A program made the position numbers and the translations under genes. Positions 16,001 through 23,759 of a stretch of DNA of 24,630 bases are shown in pieces (the first letter of the stretch is position 1; each line of letters begins with the position of its first letter). This DNA comes from an uncultured beta proteobacterium. GTDB lineage: Bacteria > Pseudomonadota > Gammaproteobacteria > Burkholderiales > Burkholderiaceae. Below the pieces are notes generated by a model, which worked only from the letters and a program-made list of their open reading frames with translations, was not told the DNA's origin and did not search any database. The stretch is taken from NCBI GenBank assembly GCA_903843315.1, contig CAIMPQ010000151.1, positions 1 to 24,630 on the forward strand, given 5' to 3'.

Positions 16001-17464
16001 ATGTTTGATATTGTCCGTAAGCACCAAAAGATTCTTCAGCTCGTATTGATGCTGTTCATTGTTCCGTCCTTTGCGATGTTTGGTATTTCTAGCTATTCTA
16101 GTTTTATGGATAAAGAGACTGATTTGGTAAAGGTCAATGGAAAGGCCATCTCCGAACAAGAAGTAGATAACGCTGCCAAGCGCCAAGCCGAGCGTGTCGG
16201 TGGTAATGTGCAGATTGCCCAAAGTTTGCAATTTAGACAGGCAATTTTGAATGAGTTACTACAACAGCGCATCTTAGGATTTGCTGTTTCCAATCTACGC
16301 CTGCAAGTAGGTAAAGAAGAGCTGGTTAAAAGCCTGCAAAATATTCCACAAATTCGAGCGCTTTATAAGCCTGATGGCAGCTTTGATGATGCTCGCTTTA
16401 AACAACTCTTGGCAGGCAATGGTATGAATGAAGAGCAGTTTTATGCTGGCCAAGCCTTTGATCTCAAAATCGGACAACTCGTTAATTCAGTTGCGCGCAC
16501 AGAACTTGCAAGCCCTAAGCTCTCCGAAATCGTTTCTACACTCTATGAAACGGAACGCCAAGTACAGACATTGCAGTTTGATGCAAAAAGTTATCTGTCT
16601 AAGGTCAATCCTAGTCAGGAAGAGCTGCAAGCTTTTTATAGCGCCAATGCGAAACTGTTTGAAAGTCCTGAGTACATCGATGTGGAATACATCGTACTCA
16701 AAGCCGATCCGAAGGAAGACGCAAAAGTATTCAATGAGAAGGCAGATCAGTTTGCAAATCTCACTTACGATCAAGCTGATAGCTTAAAACCTGCCGCGGA
16801 TAAATTAAAGCTCAACATACAAAGTCAAAAGGGTATGACCCGCTCCGGCCCAGCTGGAGTATCGCGCGATCATCCATTGGCTAACCCTAAAGTTGCACAA
16901 GCACTCTTTGGGGATGATGCTGTAAAAAATAAACGCAATATTGAGACGGTTCAGACTTCACCTGGTGTATTTGTATCCGCGCGCGTAGTAGTTTTCCATC
17001 CAGCGCAGACTTTGCCATTTGCAGATGTCGCTGCTGAAGTAAGGCGCCAGGTAAGTCAACGTGCTGCCGAAAAGATGGCTGTAGCAGCTGCCACACAGCG
17101 TTATGCGTCACTAGAAAAAGATCCAAAGAATGCTGGTGGTTTTGCTAGCCCTATTTGGGTTTCGCGTAATAAGCCTGCTAACCTTCTTGGCGGAGCTCTT
17201 GATGACGTGATGTCTGTTAATCCCGATAAATTGCCTGCTTATATTTCTGTGGCTAATCCGGGCACTGGCACTACGATTTACCGTGTCGATCAGGTACGTC
17301 AACCAAGCACGACTGATGCCAAAGTACATCAAGCCCAGGCACAACAAATTCAAGCATTAGCGGCTCAATCCGAGTTTGCTGGTTTTATGGCTTACTGGCG
17401 TGATTCTGCAAAAGTAAAGGTCATCAACCCGCTAAAGGCAACATCTAACAGCGCCGGCAGTTAA
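16001..17464 (+). CDS. ppiD: PpiD/SurA-type periplasmic folding factor without an evident parvulin domain
   Basis: PpiD is an inner-membrane-anchored periplasmic chaperone near the Sec exit. The sequence shows a short cytoplasmic N-terminus, one membrane segment at about 12-30, and then a SurA_N-like helical chaperone region (about 40-220) with VNGKAISEQEVD and QQRILGFAV. Relatives have a parvulin isomerase domain after a phrase like YIVL (229-233). Here the protein passes directly through about ten charged residues to the segment VFNEKADQFANLTYDQADSLKP, which in PpiD follows the parvulin domain. Total length is 487 against about 620-640 for full PpiD. The frame is intact and both flanks are well kept. 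No strong ribosome site precedes the ATG. Confidence 0.85.
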   Translation: MFDIVRKHQKILQLVLMLFIVPSFAMFGISSYSSFMDKETDLVKVNGKAISEQEVDNAAKRQAERVGGNVQIAQSLQFRQAILNELLQQRILGFAVSNLRLQVGKEELVKSLQNIPQIRALYKPDGSFDDARFKQLLAGNGMNEEQFYAGQAFDLKIGQLVNSVARTELASPKLSEIVSTLYETERQVQTLQFDAKSYLSKVNPSQEELQAFYSANAKLFESPEYIDVEYIVLKADPKEDAKVFNEKADQFANLTYDQADSLKPAADKLKLNIQSQKGMTRSGPAGVSRDHPLANPKVAQALFGDDAVKNKRNIETVQTSPGVFVSARVVVFHPAQTLPFADVAAEVRRQVSQRAAEKMAVAAATQRYASLEKDPKNAGGFASPIWVSRNKPANLLGGALDDVMSVNPDKLPAYISVANPGTGTTIYRVDQVRQPSTTDAKVHQAQAQQIQALAAQSEFAGFMAYWRDSAKVKVINPLKATSNSAGS

Positions 17465-18129
17465 TTCGCTGGGTTACTTTTGAGTATTGACTGATATGGG
17501 GCCATTGCGCCCCATACGTTTTTATAGAGCTGGTACTGGGCTTTATCATTCGGATGAATATTATCGGCTTGAAAGAGACTTGGATTGCTTGCTACACCAG
17601 CCATAAAAAAAGGTAACAACTCAACGTCTTCCTGAGATGCAAGCTTTGCATATACCTCTTTAAATTGCTTTGTATATTCTTGGCCATAGTTGGGGGGTAT
17701 TTGGATTCCAAATAGCAAGACCTTTGCCCCGGATTTTTTACTCAGTTGAATCATTTTGCGTAGATTTTTTTCTGTTTCCTTAACTGATAAGCCACGTAAG
17801 GCATCGTTTGCACCAAGTTCTAGCAAGACAATCCCTGGCTTCTTTTGATTAAGTAGATTTGGTAATCGGATCAATCCACCAGAACTGGTTTCACCACTGA
17901 TGCTGGCATTAAAGACTGTCCAAGGACTACCTTGCTTTAGAAGTTGCTCCTCAAGAAGTTTCACCCAACCAGTTCCTCGTGGAAGCCCATATTCTGCAGA
18001 GAGGCTGTCACCCATTACCAAAATGACCTGATTTGAACTGGCCAATGCGGCAAAGGAGATTAACAGGCAAAATAGGCTTATTACAATTGCTTTTACAGAC
18101 ATCAAGGTCGACCAATTATTGTGTTTCAT
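17461..18129 (-). CDS. tesA: Periplasmic GDSL esterase / acyl-CoA thioesterase I (TesA)
   Basis: SGNH-family hydrolase acting on acyl-CoA, lysophospholipid and aryl esters in the periplasm. A signal peptide is visible (Lys13, hydrophobic core 14-28, likely cleavage after ALA at 28-30). The four family blocks are present: GDSLS with Ser42, SISGET with Gly79, GANDALRG with Asn109, and DNIHPND with Asp189 and His192. Length is 222 residues. A second in-frame Met (residue 10) would also give a good signal peptide. It is divergent from the YbbA-type ATPase, the same pairing as in E. coli. Its stop shares bases with the stop of the opposite PpiD gene. Confidence 0.93.
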   Translation of the reverse strand: MKHNNWSTLMSVKAIVISLFCLLISFAALASSNQVILVMGDSLSAEYGLPRGTGWVKLLEEQLLKQGSPWTVFNASISGETSSGGLIRLPNLLNQKKPGIVLLELGANDALRGLSVKETEKNLRKMIQLSKKSGAKVLLFGIQIPPNYGQEYTKQFKEVYAKLASQEDVELLPFFMAGVASNPSLFQADNIHPNDKAQYQLYKNVWGAMAPYQSILKSNPAN

Positions 18130-18134
18130 CTCTT

Positions 18135-18162
18135 ACATTACCTTGCGGCTCATGGGTATCAA
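18135..18162 (-). promoter_or_regulatory. Possible promoter of tesA
   Basis: On the minus strand TTGATA (18162-18157, five of six matches to the -35 consensus) is followed after 16 bases by TAATGT (18140-18135, a poor -10). It fits the 38-base divergent gap, but the weak -10 keeps confidence low. Confidence 0.3.
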
Positions 18163-18167
18163 TCTCT

Positions 18168-18842
18168 ATGAGTACTTCAGTCAACGTTCTTAGCGCCAAT
18201 CATTTAGGAAAGCGTGTTGCAACCAGTCATGGCACATTGACCATTTTGCACGACATTTGCTTTGATATATACCAGGGAGAAAGTGTTGCAATTACTGGCT
18301 CATCTGGATCGGGTAAGAGCACCTTACTGGGACTTTTAGCTGGCTTGGATTTACCCAGCTCTGGAAACGTCACTTTAATGGGGCAAGATCTCAGTAGCTT
18401 AGATGAGGATGGCCGAGCCAAATTAAGGGCTTTACAGGTTGGCTTTGTATTTCAGTCATTCCAGTTATTGCCGCATTTAACAGCCCTTGAAAACGTGATG
18501 TTGCCGGCAGAACTGAATGGCATGAAAAATGCCAAAGATATTGCCCAAGCTTGGCTCGAGCGGGTTGGATTGGCTGAGCGCTTTCAGCACTTTCCTAAAA
18601 CACTTTCCGGGGGGGAGCAGCAACGGGTGGCATTAGCTAGAGCTTTTATCACCCAGCCCGCAATCTTATTTGCTGATGAGCCTACCGGTAGTCTTGATGA
18701 AAGCAGTGGAAATCGGGTCATTGAGCTCCTTTTTGAGCTCAATAATGCAAATCAATCTACCCTGATCTTGGTTACCCATGATCCAGCCTTGGCCAGTAGG
18801 TGTCAACGCCAAATACACCTTCAAGGTGGCCGCTTGCTGTAG
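18168..18842 (+). CDS. ybbA: ABC transporter ATP-binding protein, YbbA family
   Basis: ATPase of the MacB/LolD-like ABC group that drives mechanotransmission permeases at the inner membrane. The 224 residues hold Walker A GSSGSGKST at 44-52, Q-loop Gln96, signature LSGGE at 146-150, Walker B ILFADE at 166-171 and the switch His204. The pairing with divergent tesA is the reason to choose YbbA over LolD. The reading frame is open back to 18033, but the extra 45 residues would be antisense to the tesA start and have no family match. The start at 18168 fits. No permease gene follows: purL begins 21 bases later. Confidence 0.85.
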   Translation: MSTSVNVLSANHLGKRVATSHGTLTILHDICFDIYQGESVAITGSSGSGKSTLLGLLAGLDLPSSGNVTLMGQDLSSLDEDGRAKLRALQVGFVFQSFQLLPHLTALENVMLPAELNGMKNAKDIAQAWLERVGLAERFQHFPKTLSGGEQQRVALARAFITQPAILFADEPTGSLDESSGNRVIELLFELNNANQSTLILVTHDPALASRCQRQIHLQGGRLL

Positions 18843-18851
18843 GCAAAACCT

Positions 18852-18857
18852 TATAAT
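18852..18857 (+). promoter_or_regulatory. TATAAT hexamer six bases before the purL start
   Basis: A perfect -10 consensus lies so close to the ATG (18864) that a transcript begun from it would start at or within a base or two of the start codon. No -35 match is found at 16-18 bases. Only AGGG, immediately next to the ATG, resembles a ribosome site, and it is too close for normal use. Confidence 0.35.
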
Positions 18858-18863
18858 CTAGGG

Positions 18864-21800
18864 ATGTCTTTTTTCCACTTTTTGCCCGGCGCAGATGCGC
18901 TGTCCTCCTTCCGTCAACAACGACTTTTAGCTTCTTTAGCGGCCCAAGGTATTGAGCTTGAGTCAATTGAGGCCCAATATCTCCACTTCATTTGGTCTGA
19001 TGTGGAATTCAGTTTCGCAAACAAGGAAATTCTGCAGAGTCTGTTGACCTATGGTGAGCCTTTTGTTTCCAGTCTTAAGGAAGGTAAATCTTGGTTTGGT
19101 AAAACGGATAGTGAAGAACAGGTAGCCATCGTCATTCCTCGTCTAGGCACAGTTTCTCCATGGGCTAGTAAAGCAACAGATATTGCGCGCCAGTGTGGTT
19201 TGGATGTCTTGCGGATTGAACGCGGTGTCCAGTTTGCATGGAAAAGCAAAAAAACATTGAGCGCAGAACAAAAGCAGCTTGTGCTCGCAGCCATTCACGA
19301 TCGCATGACTGAGGCTGTAATTGAATCAATTGAAGGCGCGAATGCGCTCTATCAAACCCTAGGTGATCGTCCATTAAGTCGCATACCGGTATTGAGTCAA
19401 GGTAGGGCTGCTTTAGATGCGGCTAACCAAGAGCTCGGCCTGGCTTTATCTGATGATGAAGTGGCTTATCTGACCGAAAATTTTATTCGCTTGGAGCGTA
19501 ATCCAAGTGATGTTGAACTGATTATGTTTGCTCAGGCCAATAGCGAGCACTGTCGCCACAAAATCTTCAATTCGAGCTGGACGATTGATGGTGATGATCA
19601 GGAGCGCTCCTTGTTTGCGATGATTCGCAACACACATCAGCTGCAGCCAGCAGGTACGATCATTGCCTATTCTGATAACTCCGCTGTCATGGTGGGTTGC
19701 CAATCAGAGACTTGGGTTCCTCAAGGTAAAGATCATCGCTACGAAAAAGATACCCGCCTGGTTCATACCTTAATGAAGGTCGAAACCCATAATCATCCAA
19801 CTGCGATTGCACCATTCCCTGGGGCTTCTACAGGCGCTGGTGGCGAGATTCGTGATGAAGGTGCAACTGGGGTAGGGGGACGTCCTAAAGCGGGTCTCAC
19901 TGGCTTCTCCGTCTCCAACCTTAACATCCCCGGAACAGATCTTCCATGGGAGAGTGAGAAATACGGTAAACCAGAGCGGATAGCCACTCCATTACAAATC
20001 ATGATTGATGGCCCATTGGGTGGAGCAGCTTTCAACAACGAATTCGGGCGACCAATTTTGGGCGGCTACTTCCGAGTCTTCGAGCAAACTTTAGATGGCA
20101 CAAGACGCGGTTATCACAAGCCCATCATGATTGCCGGTGGTATTGGGAGTATCGACTCAATCCACACTGAGAAAAAAGCAATTCAATCTGGTCATTTATT
20201 GATTCAGTTAGGCGGTCCTGGTATGCGTATTGGTATGGGTGGCGCAACGGGTAGTTCTGTTGCTACCGGAACCAATACGGCAGATCTAGACTTTGACTCC
20301 GTCCAGCGCGGTAACCCAGAAATGGAGCGCCGTGCACAAGAGGTCATCAATGCTTGCTGTGCCATGGGCGTAGATAACCCTATTGTCTCGATTCATGACG
20401 TAGGTGCCGGCGGTTTATCCAATGCATTTCCTGAGCTTGCTGATGGCGCTGGCTTAGGTGCCAAATTTAAATTACGTAGCGTTCCCCTCGAAGAAAGTGG
20501 CATGAGCCCGGCTGAAATTTGGTGTAACGAATCTCAGGAACGATATGTACTGGCAATTGAATCCAAAGACTTAGAGCTATTTAAATCCCTGTGTGAACGT
20601 GAGCGTTGCCCATTTGCAGTCGTGGGTGAGGCTACAGCAGAACGTCAATTACAGTTGAGTGATTCTAAGCAGATTGCTGGATCGGATGAATCCTTGCCAA
20701 TCGATATGCCGATGGAAGTGCTATTAGGTAAACCTCCTCGCATGCATCGTGATGTGCAGCGAGTTGATCAGCATTTTAATGAACTCAATGTTACCGATAC
20801 TGAGTTAGCACAATCCATTGCCTGGGTTTTACAACAACCTACAGTAGCGAGCAAGTCTTTCCTGATAACGATTGGCGATAGGACTGTTGGCGGTTTAAAT
20901 GCTCGCGATCAATTCGTGGGCCCATGGCAAGTACCAGTGGCAGATTGTGCGGTCACCCTGATGGATTACAAAGGGTATCGTGGTGAAGTGATGTCTATGG
21001 GTGAAAGAACGCCTGTAGCAGTGATTGATGCTCCAGCAGCGGCTCGTATGGCAGTGGGTGAGGCTATTACTAATTTATTAGCAGCAGATATTCGCAGCCT
21101 TGAGGATGTGAAATTATCCGCCAACTGGATGGCTGCTTGTGGCGCCCCAGGCGAGGATGCAAAGCTCTATGACTCAGTAAAAGCAGTTGGCATGGATTTA
21201 TGTCCTGCGCTCGGAATTTCGATTCCCGTTGGAAAAGATTCTTTATCCATGGCGACATCATGGCAAGACGGTATTCAAGCCAAGAAAGTGGTTGCACCTG
21301 TTTCATTAATTATTTCAGCATTTGCTTCAGTTCAAGACGTTCGCAAAACCTTGACTCCCTTATTGAAGCTTAAGACTCAAGATGGAGCTACGCTGGATAC
21401 TGAGCTGATCCTCATTGACCTTGGTCGAGGCAAAAACCGCATGGCAGGTAGCATCCTGGCACAAGTTTTAAATCAATCTGGCAAAACTGCTCCTAACCTT
21501 GATCATCCAGAAGATTTGAAGAATTTAGCAGCAGCAATCATTGAGTTACGTAAAGCAGGCCAATTGTTGGCTTATCACGATCGCTCGGATGGTGGCTTAT
21601 TAGCTTGTGTGGCTGAGATGGCATTTGCATCCCACTGCGGCATCTCGATTAATGTCGACATGATTGCTGTAGATGTAGGGCAAGAGCCTGACCATGGCGA
21701 CGCCAAGAACTGGGCTCAGCAAGTTTCTGGTCGGCGTCACGAGCAAACCATGCGTGCCTTATTTAATGAAGAACTTGGTGCAGTGATTCAGGTTCGTAGA

Positions 21801-22901
21801 GAAGACCGCGATACTGTCTTTGCAGTTCTACGTAAGTTAAACCTTAGCGCATTTAGTCATGTGATTGGTAAACCCAATACCAATGGACGTATTGAAATTT
21901 GGCGTGATGCCAAAAATGTCTTTGCAGAACCGCGTGAAGTTTTGCAGAAGATGTGGACTAATACTAGCTATCAAATTGCACGTTTGCGCGATAACCCTGT
22001 CTGTGCTGACAGTGAGTTTGCTCTGTTAGATGACTTGACAGACTCTGGCATGTCACCAAAGCTTACCTTCGATATAGCTGAAGATATCACTGCTCCATTT
22101 ATTCAAAAGAATGCTAGACCTAAAGTGGCGATTTTACGTGAGCAGGGCGTAAATTCCCATGTAGAAATGGCTTACGCTGTCAACTTGGCAGGCTTTGATA
22201 GTTATGACGTTCATATGTCGGACCTTCTGAGTGGCAAGGCCAAGTTAGATGATTTCCGGGGCTTAATTGCTTGCGGTGGATTTAGTTACGGGGATGTATT
22301 GGGTGCTGGTGAGGGTTGGGCTAAAACAATTCTCTTTAATCAGCAATTGCGTGATCAGTTTTCTGCATTCTTTAATCGCCAAGAAAGTTTTGCCTTAGGC
22401 GTGTGCAATGGTTGCCAAATGATGAGCAATCTCTCCGAAATTATTCCGGGAGCGCAAACATGGCCAAAATTTACTCGTAATCTATCCGAGCAATACGAGG
22501 CGCGCTTGGTAATGGCTGAAGTTCTTCCTTCGTCCTCTATCTTTACTCAAGGTATGGAAGGCAGTCAATTGCCAATTGCAATTGCCCATGGCGAAGGCTT
22601 TGCCAACTTTAGTCAGCAAGGAAATTTAGAGCAATTACAAAAGCAGGGTTTAGCTACGCTTCGCTTTGTTGATCATCAAGGTAACCCGACTGAAATCTAT
22701 CCAATGAATCCAAATGGTTCGCCAGGTGGTTTAACGGGTGTAACTACACCGGATGGACGTTTTACTGTCATGATGCCTCACCCAGAGCGGGTATTCAGAG
22801 CCGCGCAGATGAGCTGGTGCCCACCTGAGTGGCTAGATACACCAGATGGTGCTAGTCCATGGTTGCGTTTGTTCCGTAATGCACGCCTTTGGGCGAAATA
22901 A
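18864..22901 (+). CDS. purL: Phosphoribosylformylglycinamidine synthase PurL (single-chain)
   Basis: Fourth step of purine synthesis: converts FGAR plus glutamine and ATP to FGAM. The 1345 residues are the large proteobacterial form. It has a PurS-like N-terminal part, a linker, two AIR-synthase-like halves (HNHPTAIAPFPGASTGAGGEIRDEG near 310-335, then GGAAFNNEFGRP and the second half from about 640), and a C-terminal glutaminase with Cys1181 (GVCNGCQ), His1306 and Glu1308 (PHPERVF). The Cys-to-His spacing of 125 equals that of E. coli PurL. The ATG at 18864 agrees with relatives that begin with a similar FPGA(S/D)ALS segment. It follows the ABC ATPase gene by 21 bases. Confidence 0.98.
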   Translation: MSFFHFLPGADALSSFRQQRLLASLAAQGIELESIEAQYLHFIWSDVEFSFANKEILQSLLTYGEPFVSSLKEGKSWFGKTDSEEQVAIVIPRLGTVSPWASKATDIARQCGLDVLRIERGVQFAWKSKKTLSAEQKQLVLAAIHDRMTEAVIESIEGANALYQTLGDRPLSRIPVLSQGRAALDAANQELGLALSDDEVAYLTENFIRLERNPSDVELIMFAQANSEHCRHKIFNSSWTIDGDDQERSLFAMIRNTHQLQPAGTIIAYSDNSAVMVGCQSETWVPQGKDHRYEKDTRLVHTLMKVETHNHPTAIAPFPGASTGAGGEIRDEGATGVGGRPKAGLTGFSVSNLNIPGTDLPWESEKYGKPERIATPLQIMIDGPLGGAAFNNEFGRPILGGYFRVFEQTLDGTRRGYHKPIMIAGGIGSIDSIHTEKKAIQSGHLLIQLGGPGMRIGMGGATGSSVATGTNTADLDFDSVQRGNPEMERRAQEVINACCAMGVDNPIVSIHDVGAGGLSNAFPELADGAGLGAKFKLRSVPLEESGMSPAEIWCNESQERYVLAIESKDLELFKSLCERERCPFAVVGEATAERQLQLSDSKQIAGSDESLPIDMPMEVLLGKPPRMHRDVQRVDQHFNELNVTDTELAQSIAWVLQQPTVASKSFLITIGDRTVGGLNARDQFVGPWQVPVADCAVTLMDYKGYRGEVMSMGERTPVAVIDAPAAARMAVGEAITNLLAADIRSLEDVKLSANWMAACGAPGEDAKLYDSVKAVGMDLCPALGISIPVGKDSLSMATSWQDGIQAKKVVAPVSLIISAFASVQDVRKTLTPLLKLKTQDGATLDTELILIDLGRGKNRMAGSILAQVLNQSGKTAPNLDHPEDLKNLAAAIIELRKAGQLLAYHDRSDGGLLACVAEMAFASHCGISINVDMIAVDVGQEPDHGDAKNWAQQVSGRRHEQTMRALFNEELGAVIQVRREDRDTVFAVLRKLNLSAFSHVIGKPNTNGRIEIWRDAKNVFAEPREVLQKMWTNTSYQIARLRDNPVCADSEFALLDDLTDSGMSPKLTFDIAEDITAPFIQKNARPKVAILREQGVNSHVEMAYAVNLAGFDSYDVHMSDLLSGKAKLDDFRGLIACGGFSYGDVLGAGEGWAKTILFNQQLRDQFSAFFNRQESFALGVCNGCQMMSNLSEIIPGAQTWPKFTRNLSEQYEARLVMAEVLPSSSIFTQGMEGSQLPIAIAHGEGFANFSQQGNLEQLQKQGLATLRFVDHQGNPTEIYPMNPNGSPGGLTGVTTPDGRFTVMMPHPERVFRAAQMSWCPPEWLDTPDGASPWLRLFRNARLWAK

Positions 22902-22921
22902 TCCCTAAGTTATCTGTGTTG

Positions 22922-23677
22922 ATGGAGCCCGTCACCTTTTCAGAAAGCGGAGGTATTCGCTATCTGCATTTTGGTAGTGAGTTAATTCAGGGAGCAATGC
23001 GTATTCGCGATCCCAATGAAATCTACCTAGAGTACAACCAACAAATGATGGCATGGCTCCTTTTCTTAGAGTCTAAACCTGGTATGCGCGTCGCTCAGCT
23101 TGGCTTGGGCACTGGTGCGCTCACTAAATTTACTCATCTTCATTGCCCTGCAGTTAAATCCACTGTGGTTGAGTTAAATCCTTCAGTAATTGTTGCTGCT
23201 AGAAGTATGTTTTCAATGCCGGATGATGATCGCAGATTAGAAACCTTGCAGACAGATGCTAAGATTTTTGTACAAAGCACTAAGTATCAAAATCTGTTTG
23301 ATGCGATTCAAGTGGATTTATATGATGCTATTTGTGATGGACCGGCCGCCAGTACTTTAGAGTTTTATAAAGGCTGTTACCAGATTCTAAAAGCCCCAGG
23401 CGTGATGACCGTCAATCTCTTTTCACGTCATAAGAGCTTTGAGGTCAATCTGCATAATATTTGTGATGCATTTGATAACCGCGTTCTACTGTTTCCGGAA
23501 TCTCACGACTGCAATGTAGTCGTAATTGGCTTCAAGGGGCCTAAATTAGAGGCAGAATGGAAAGATGTCTCTAGTCGGGCAAAACTCATTAAAGAGAAGA
23601 CCGATTTACCAACCAATAAATGGGTATCTGGTATCAGCCATGAAAATGCTCGTCAAGAATTAAAGCTAGCCATTTAA
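22922..23677 (+). CDS. Spermidine-synthase-like protein (PABS fold), substrate unknown
   Basis: A Rossmann-fold protein of 251 residues resembling polyamine aminopropyltransferases. It has a nucleotide-binding loop GLGTG at 61-65, an acidic residue at the end of strand 2 (Glu84 in VELNPS), DA at 112-113 where SpeE has its DDG motif, and VDLYDA at 131-136 where SpeE has an SDxxDP motif. The missing DP and missing Gly make a true spermidine synthase uncertain, and a methyltransferase or unknown aminopropyltransferase is equally possible. The frame is open back to a TTG at 22889 inside purL. ATG 22922 fits the family start better but has no good ribosome site. It lies 20 bases after purL and is probably co-transcribed. 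Confidence 0.75.
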   Translation: MEPVTFSESGGIRYLHFGSELIQGAMRIRDPNEIYLEYNQQMMAWLLFLESKPGMRVAQLGLGTGALTKFTHLHCPAVKSTVVELNPSVIVAARSMFSMPDDDRRLETLQTDAKIFVQSTKYQNLFDAIQVDLYDAICDGPAASTLEFYKGCYQILKAPGVMTVNLFSRHKSFEVNLHNICDAFDNRVLLFPESHDCNVVVIGFKGPKLEAEWKDVSSRAKLIKEKTDLPTNKWVSGISHENARQELKLAI

Positions 23678-23693
23678 TCTAATGAGAGATAAT

Positions 23694-23722
23694 AAAAAAG
23701 GCGATCAGTTGATCGCCTTTTT
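23694..23722. terminator. Bidirectional rho-independent terminator
   Basis: GGCGATC/GATCGCC (23700-23706 and 23711-23717) with loop AGTT is flanked by six A before and five T after, so it can end transcription in both directions. It sits between the spermidine-synthase-like gene and acnB, which converge. Confidence 0.9.
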
Positions 23723-23759
23723 ACTTACTAATCATATCCCAAGATACGATTAGCGGTAC

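Noticed and set aside
18033..18167. N-terminal extension of the ABC ATPase
   Set aside because: The 45 extra residues are antisense to the tesA signal peptide and match nothing in the family. The ATG at 18168 gives a normal 224-residue ATPase.
22889..22921. TTG start inside purL for the spermidine-synthase-like protein
   Set aside because: It would add 11 residues without family support. ATG 22922 gives the expected N-terminus, although neither start has a strong ribosome site.
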